Assembly (NCBI GenBank): GCA_019310195.1
Contig: JAFDET010000003.1
Coordinates: forward strand, 1 to 31,039
Source of the DNA: Deltaproteobacteria bacterium
GTDB taxonomy: Bacteria > Myxococcota_A > UBA9160 > JAFDET01
Reading direction: 5' to 3'
DNA length: 31,039 nt
The notes beneath the pieces are model-generated. The model saw only the letters and a list, made by a program, of their open reading frames with translations, was not told the origin of the DNA and made no database searches. Made by a program: the position numbers and the translations under genes. Of this stretch, positions 23,549-31,039 are shown in pieces (position 1 is the first letter of the stretch; every line of letters starts with the position of its first letter).

Positions 23549-24753
23549 GCTTCGCAGTCAGCCCCCCGCGTCCGGCGGCCGTGGCCCTGGCCGACGGAAC
23601 CGTCTATCGCGGCTCCGCATTCGGGGCCGAGACGCTGGGCGTCGGCGAGATCTGCTTCAACACCAGCATGACCGGCTACCAGGAGATCCTCACGGACCCG
23701 TCCTACGCCGGCCAGCTGGTGGTCATGACGTACACCCAGATCGGAAACGTGGGCGTCAATCCCGAAGACGACGAGTCCGGGCGGGTCTGGCTGCGCGGGT
23801 TCCTGGTGAAGGAGCACTTCGACGCGCCCAGCAACTGGCGCGCCCGCGGGTCGCTCGCGGAACTCCTGCGCGAGCAAGGCGTTCCCGGCATCGCCGGCAT
23901 CGACACGCGGGCCCTGGTGCGCCGGATCCGCGACAAGGGCTTCCAGAACGCCGCGCTCTCCACGGATCCCGCCCAGCAGGACGGCGAGGCGCTGGTGGAG
24001 CGCGCGCGCAGCGCGCCTTCGCTCGACGGGCGCGACCTGGTGGCCGATGTGACCTGCGGCGAGCCCTACGTCTGGTCCGAGGGCATCTGGGAGGGCGTGG
24101 TCGGCGAGCTTCCCCGTACGCCGTCGCCCGAGCCGCGGCTGCGCCTGGTGGCCTACGACTTCGGCGTCAAGCGAAACATTCTGCGCCTCCTGACCGAGCA
24201 GGGCTTCGACGTGACGGTGGTGCCCGCCACGTATCCCGCCGAGGCCACACGCGCCCTGCAACCCGACGCGGTCTTCCTCTCCAACGGGCCCGGCGACCCG
24301 GCCGGCGTTGCGGGCGTGCAGCCGATCGTGCGTGACCTGGCCGACGGACGGCTGCCCGTGTTCGGCATCTGCCTGGGCCATCAGATCCTGGGCCTGTCCC
24401 TGGGCGGAACCACTCGCAAGCTGCGCTTCGGACACCACGGCGGCAACCAGCCCGGCCAGGACGAGGCGACCGGCAAGGTCGCGATCTGCGCCGAGAACCA
24501 CGGCTACGCGGTGGAGGCCCAGTCCCTGCGCGAGGCCGGTGAGCCGGTGGCCATCACCCACGTGAACCTGAACGACGACACCGTCGAGGGGCTGGCCCAT
24601 GAGAGCAAGCCGCTCTTCTCGGTGCAGTACCACCCGGAGGCTTCGCCCGGGCCCCACGACGCCGCGTACCTGTTCGGGCGCTTTCGGCGCCTCGTGGAGC
24701 GGCACAAGGCCGGCGAGTCCGTGAGCGGCGCGGGCGTGGCGCGGGGGGACTGA
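23545..24753 (+). CDS. carA: Carbamoyl-phosphate synthase small (glutaminase) subunit
   Basis: A 402-residue subunit that hydrolyses glutamine and channels ammonia to CarB. The N-terminal CPSase domain has ALADGTVYRGSAFGAETLGV and EICFNTSMTGYQEILTDPSY. The C-terminal class I amidotransferase domain has the nucleophile C276 in FGICLGHQILGLSLGG and the H363/E365 pair in VQYHPEASPGPHDAAYLFGR. The stretch FGHHGGNQPG differs slightly from the more common FGHHGANHPV, but the catalytic triad is complete. The start is GTG 23545, overlapping the pyrC stop; the frame further upstream is a shadow. carB starts 3 nt after the stop. Confidence 0.97.
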   Translation: MSFAVSPPRPAAVALADGTVYRGSAFGAETLGVGEICFNTSMTGYQEILTDPSYAGQLVVMTYTQIGNVGVNPEDDESGRVWLRGFLVKEHFDAPSNWRARGSLAELLREQGVPGIAGIDTRALVRRIRDKGFQNAALSTDPAQQDGEALVERARSAPSLDGRDLVADVTCGEPYVWSEGIWEGVVGELPRTPSPEPRLRLVAYDFGVKRNILRLLTEQGFDVTVVPATYPAEATRALQPDAVFLSNGPGDPAGVAGVQPIVRDLADGRLPVFGICLGHQILGLSLGGTTRKLRFGHHGGNQPGQDEATGKVAICAENHGYAVEAQSLREAGEPVAITHVNLNDDTVEGLAHESKPLFSVQYHPEASPGPHDAAYLFGRFRRLVERHKAGESVSGAGVARGD

Positions 24754-24756
24754 GGC

Positions 24757-27972
<3,216 letters not shown>

Positions 27973-27982
27973 GCTGCATTCG

Positions 27983-28110
27983 GGGACGTTCCTGCGTAAC
28001 TGCACCGAGTACCACTCCTGCGTTCAGGGACGTTCCTGCATAACTGCATTGAGGGACACTCCTAGAGACTGACCCTCCGTGCAGTTATGCAGGAACGTCC
28101 CTCTTTGCAG
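27983..28110 (+). repeat. Three copies of the dispersed extragenic repeat, two forming a perfect inverted pair
   Basis: Unit 1 (27983-28021) and unit 2 (from 28026) are direct copies of the family found at 20510-20592. A third copy (28080-28110) is inverted. The arms 28026-28048 and 28080-28102 are a perfect 23-bp inverted repeat beginning AGGGACGTTCCTGC, with a 31-nt loop. The structure fills most of the carB-recG gap and could act as a bidirectional transcription barrier or a 3' stabiliser. No T-run follows. The arrangement resembles paired REP elements. Confidence 0.75.
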
Positions 28111-28134
28111 GCCGGGCCCGGCTAAGCTCTGGAG

Positions 28135-30537
28135 ATGGCGGCGAGTCCGTTTGCGAGGGCGTTGGAGGGGGCGTTGGGTCCGTTGCGCTTCGCCGCCCGC
28201 GATGACTACGCGGGTATCGATCGCGTCGTCGACCTGGAGCGGGCGGTCGCGCGCTCGCTGACCCAGGTCCAGAGCCTGGCCGTGCCCCGCGGCCTGCGCA
28301 CGCGGCTGGCCCGCATCGCCAAGGCTTTCGAGGCGCCCCTGGAGGGGGCGAAGCGCCGCAAGACTGTGGCCCGCGCCCTGGAGGTGCTGGCGCCCATGGC
28401 CGCGCCGAGCTTCGCCGAGGATCTTCTCGTGCGGCCGCTCAGCGTACTGCCGGGGGTGGGCCCCAAACGCGCCGCGACCTTTGCGCGGCGGAGCCTGGGT
28501 TGCGTTGCCGACCTGCTCTTCCACCTTCCGGCGCGCTACGACGACCGCCGCGCCCTGCTTTCCGTGGAGGCGCTTCAGGTCGGACTGCGCGCCACCTTCG
28601 TGGCCCGGGTGCTGCTGGTGGACTTCGTGACGTCGCGGGGCCGGGGAGGGCGCTTCCGGCGCGTCCTGCAGGCGGTGGTGGGCGACGACACCGGCACCGT
28701 CAACCTCAAGTGGTTCCACGGCGGCGAGGCACTGCAGGGCATCCTCACCAAGGGGGCACGCATCCTGGTGACGGGTGACGTGCGCCGCTACCGCTTCCAC
28801 AAGGAGCTGCTCCATCCCGACGTGGATGTGCTTGGGGAGGATGAGTCGGCCCCGGAGGATCCGGAACTGCAGCGCCTGGTGGCCGACTACCCGGCGCTGG
28901 AGGGCGTCAACCCGCGCGCCGTGCGCCGGCTGCTGGCGGCGGCGCTCGACGAGTACGCGGACCTGGTCGGCGGCCATCTGCCCGAGGCGCTGGTCCTCCA
29001 GCGCCGCTTGCCGGAGCCCGCGGACGCGCTGCGCGGCGTGCACCGACCCTCCCCGGACGAGGACGTGGAAGCGCTGCGCGAGCGCCGCTCGCCCGCCTAC
29101 GAGCGGCTGGTCCTGGAGGAGCTCTACCTGTTGGAGGTGGGGCTGGCCCTGCGCCGCGCCGCCCAGGCCGACCGTCCCGGCATCGCCATTCGCGGCGACG
29201 GGCCGCGGACCCGGGCCGCGCCCGACGCGCTGCCCTTCCGGCTGACCGGCGCCCAGCGGCGGGTCTGGGGAGAGATTCGCGCCGACCTGGAACGGCCGCA
29301 TCCCATGAACCGGCTGCTCCAGGGCGACGTGGGCAGCGGCAAGACCGCGGTCGCGTTCCTGGCGGCCGTGGCCGTGGCCGAGAGCGGACGCCAGACGGCG
29401 CTGATGGCCCCCACGGAGCTGCTGGCGGAGCAGCACGCGCGCACCTTGCGCCACCTGGCCGAGTCCGGGGGGGAGGCCACCGCGCTGCGCATCGAGCTGT
29501 TGACCGCGTCGGTCCCGCGCGCGGATGCCGAGGGCGTGCGCGCGCGCGTCGCCGCGGGCGAGGCGGACCTGGTACTGGGCACCCACGCGCTGGTGCAGCG
29601 GGACGTCCGCTTCGCGGACCTGGCCCTGGCGGTGGTGGACGAGCAGCATCGCTTCGGCGTGCTGCAGCGGGCGGCGCTGGGCGCCAAGGGCGGCGTCGCA
29701 CCGGACGTGCTGGTCATGACGGCCACACCGATCCCGCGCACGCTGGCCCTCACCCTGTACGGCGACCTGGACCTCTCGGTGATCGACGAGATGCCGCCCG
29801 GACGCACGCCCGTCGTCACCGAGGTCTTTCGGCAGGGCCAGGGCGAGCGCGTGGTGCAGCTGATCCACCAGACCGCCGCCCGCGGCGAGCAGATCTACGT
29901 GGTGTATCCGCTGGTCGAGGAGTCGGAGAAGATGGACCTGCGCGCCGCCGTCGAGTCGGCGCAGCGCATCGCGCGCGCGTTCCCGGAGCTGCGCGTCGAT
30001 CTGGTGCACGGGCGGCTCGATGCGGCGGCGCGGGCCGAGGCCATGCGCCGCTTCAGATGCGGGGAGACCCAGGTGCTGGTCTCCACCAGTGTGATCGAGG
30101 TGGGCGTGGACGTTCCCAACGCCACCCTCATCATCGTCGAGCACGCCGAGCGCTTCGGCCTGGCCCAGCTCCACCAGCTGCGCGGGCGGGTCGGGCGCGG
30201 CACACGGCCGGGCACCTGCGCGCTGGTGGCGCGGGGCGGAGGCGAGGGCAGCGAGGCGCGTATCGAGGCGATGCTGGAGACCACCGACGGCTTTCGCATC
30301 GCCGATGCGGACCTGCGCATCCGCGGGCCGGGCGAGTTCCTGGGTACGCGCCAGCATGGGAAGCTGCCGGACCTGCGCATTGCCGACCTGGTGCGCGATG
30401 CGCGCCTGGTCTCCGTGGCGCGCGAGGCCGCGCTGGCGCAGGTGCGCGACGACCCCGGCCTGTCCCAGGCGTCGGCGTTGCGCGACGCCGTGCGCGCCCG
30501 CTGGGGCAGCCGTCTGGCCCTGGCCGACGTGGGATGA
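28135..30537 (+). CDS. recG: ATP-dependent DNA helicase RecG
   Basis: An 800-residue helicase that regresses stalled forks and migrates Holliday junctions. After an N-terminal extension of about 100 residues, SVLPGVGPKRAATFARRSLG introduces the wedge/OB domain. There follow LLFHLPARYDDRR, Walker A GDVGSGKT (residues 397-404), the DEQHRFGV box (residues 502-509), MTATPIPRTLALTLYGDLD, motif V-like STSVIEVGVDVPNATLIIVE, and HQLRGRVGRG. The TRG region GPGEFLGTRQHG lies near the end. All helicase motifs are intact. ATG 28135 has GGAG directly against it, which is too close for a normal Shine-Dalgarno sequence, so the start may be leaderless or slightly misplaced. The gene overlaps the next by 4 nt. 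Confidence 0.95.
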   Translation: MAASPFARALEGALGPLRFAARDDYAGIDRVVDLERAVARSLTQVQSLAVPRGLRTRLARIAKAFEAPLEGAKRRKTVARALEVLAPMAAPSFAEDLLVRPLSVLPGVGPKRAATFARRSLGCVADLLFHLPARYDDRRALLSVEALQVGLRATFVARVLLVDFVTSRGRGGRFRRVLQAVVGDDTGTVNLKWFHGGEALQGILTKGARILVTGDVRRYRFHKELLHPDVDVLGEDESAPEDPELQRLVADYPALEGVNPRAVRRLLAAALDEYADLVGGHLPEALVLQRRLPEPADALRGVHRPSPDEDVEALRERRSPAYERLVLEELYLLEVGLALRRAAQADRPGIAIRGDGPRTRAAPDALPFRLTGAQRRVWGEIRADLERPHPMNRLLQGDVGSGKTAVAFLAAVAVAESGRQTALMAPTELLAEQHARTLRHLAESGGEATALRIELLTASVPRADAEGVRARVAAGEADLVLGTHALVQRDVRFADLALAVVDEQHRFGVLQRAALGAKGGVAPDVLVMTATPIPRTLALTLYGDLDLSVIDEMPPGRTPVVTEVFRQGQGERVVQLIHQTAARGEQIYVVYPLVEESEKMDLRAAVESAQRIARAFPELRVDLVHGRLDAAARAEAMRRFRCGETQVLVSTSVIEVGVDVPNATLIIVEHAERFGLAQLHQLRGRVGRGTRPGTCALVARGGGEGSEARIEAMLETTDGFRIADADLRIRGPGEFLGTRQHGKLPDLRIADLVRDARLVSVAREAALAQVRDDPGLSQASALRDAVRARWGSRLALADVG

Positions 30538-30986
30538 GCGCCGTTCCGGTCCGGATCGAACGGATCGCCAGCTTGGCCGCCGTGCCGCTGTCACGCCTGT
30601 TGACGGTGAGCGTCGCCGACGGCCATCGCCTGGTGCAGCGGCTCTGTGACGACTGGCGCAGCGGTGCCAACCGCTTCGACCGCGACGGCGAGGCGCTCTT
30701 CGTGGCCTGGCGCGGGGCGAGGTTGGCCGGTGTGTGTGGGCTGAACCGGGATCCCTTCTCCGACGCGCAGCCCGACGATGCCCGGCTGCGGCATCTCTAC
30801 GTGGAGCCGGCGGCGCGCCGCGCGGGAGTCGCACGCCAGCTCTCGCTGCGCTGCATCGACCACGCGCGGGGCGGCTTCGCCCGCGTGCGCGTGCGCTGCC
30901 ACCAGCCCGCCGCGATCGCGCTCTACCTCACGCTGGGATTCGCGCCGGTGGGCGAACGCGACGCCACCCACGCGCTGGAGCTCTAG
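30534..30986 (+). CDS. GNAT-family N-acetyltransferase
   Basis: A 150-residue protein. ALFVAWRGARLAGVCGLNRD is the central strand pair. LRHLYVEPAARRAGVARQLS is the acetyl-CoA loop with the RxxGxA signature. RVRCHQPAAIALYLTLGFAP is the usual C-terminal motif of GNAT enzymes. The substrate cannot be assigned: small-molecule, antibiotic and protein N-terminal acetylation are all possible. The ATG overlaps the recG stop (ATGA), so it is likely co-translated with recG. Its stop codon overlaps that of a convergent gene on the minus strand. Confidence 0.82.
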   Translation: MSAVPVRIERIASLAAVPLSRLLTVSVADGHRLVQRLCDDWRSGANRFDRDGEALFVAWRGARLAGVCGLNRDPFSDAQPDDARLRHLYVEPAARRAGVARQLSLRCIDHARGGFARVRVRCHQPAAIALYLTLGFAPVGERDATHALEL

Positions 30987-31039
30987 AGGACCGCTTCCAC
31001 CAGGTGCGGTCCCGGCTCGGCCAGCGCGCGCTCCACCGC
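30983..31039 (-). CDS. C-terminal end of a probable thiamine-diphosphate-dependent enzyme (cut by window edge)
   Basis: Reading the minus strand from the right edge gives 18 codons, AVERALAEPGPHLVEAVL, then TAG. The ending ALAEPGPHLVEAVL resembles the last residues of acetolactate synthase/benzoylformate decarboxylase-type enzymes, where a segment such as ALAxPGPxLIEV closes the last domain. Only this tail is visible, so the exact enzyme is unknown. The gene is convergent with the GNAT gene and shares CTAG with its stop, making this the only strand switch in the window. Confidence 0.55.
   Translation of the reverse strand, partial: AVERALAEPGPHLVEAVL

Noticed and set aside
28024..30834. A 936-codon open frame on the minus strand opposite recG
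   Set aside because: It is antisense to a fully conserved RecG, is rich in Arg/Ala/His/Gln low-complexity stretches, and matches no family I recognise. Long antisense frames are expected in high-GC DNA with strong third-position GC bias.

Overview
The window is one dense, high-GC, almost entirely plus-strand block of housekeeping genes. The merged S10/spc/alpha ribosomal locus is followed by argS and a SPOR gene, then lepA and lepB, then pyrR-pyrB-pyrC-carA-carB, then recG. From memory, the last parts resemble gene neighbourhoods of Geobacter-like and other former Deltaproteobacteria. A deltaproteobacterial-type organism (Myxococcota or Desulfobacterota in the wide sense) is therefore the most likely source. 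This is an inference from gene order and protein style, not a search result. There are no tRNA or rRNA genes, CRISPR arrays, insertion sequences or prophage genes.

Layout. 1-114 is the 3' end of tuf. 146-13545 carries 25 ribosomal protein genes plus secY, adk, map and rpoA, mostly with gaps under 45 bp and many ATGA/GTGA/TGATG stop-start overlaps. 13553-14412 holds a membrane-anchored TlpA-like thioredoxin and an FtsB/DivIC-like protein. 14446-20327 holds argS, a SPOR-domain protein, a UDP-glucuronate decarboxylase-like SDR, lepA and lepB. 20328-20691 is the only intergenic stretch over 300 bp; it contains a strong hairpin, two copies of a dispersed repeat, a sigma70-like promoter and a PyrR-binding-loop-like hairpin. 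20692-27972 is the pyrimidine operon covering the first three steps of UMP synthesis plus its regulator. 27973-28134 holds more copies of the same repeat, including a perfect 23-bp inverted pair. recG and a GNAT acetyltransferase follow, and the C-terminus of a convergent, probably thiamine-diphosphate-dependent enzyme lies at the right edge.

The main oddities are as follows. (1) Four universal translation genes are missing from their usual slots with clean junctions: rplC (L3) between rpsJ and rplD, rplX (L24) between rplN and rplE, rpsN (S14) between rplE and rpsH, and infA (IF1) between map and rpmJ. None is elsewhere in the window, so they must be encoded at other loci if the assembly is right. 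(2) The pyr operon has a short leader in which a match to the PyrR-binding RNA consensus directly abuts the Shine-Dalgarno sequence of pyrR, pointing to translational autoregulation rather than transcription attenuation. (3) A short repeat family (core GGGACGTTCCTGC) occurs in the two intergenic regions on either side of the pyr operon and nowhere else that I saw.

I saw no clearly novel multi-gene system here. The window is mostly core metabolism and translation, and the points above are the parts worth a second look.
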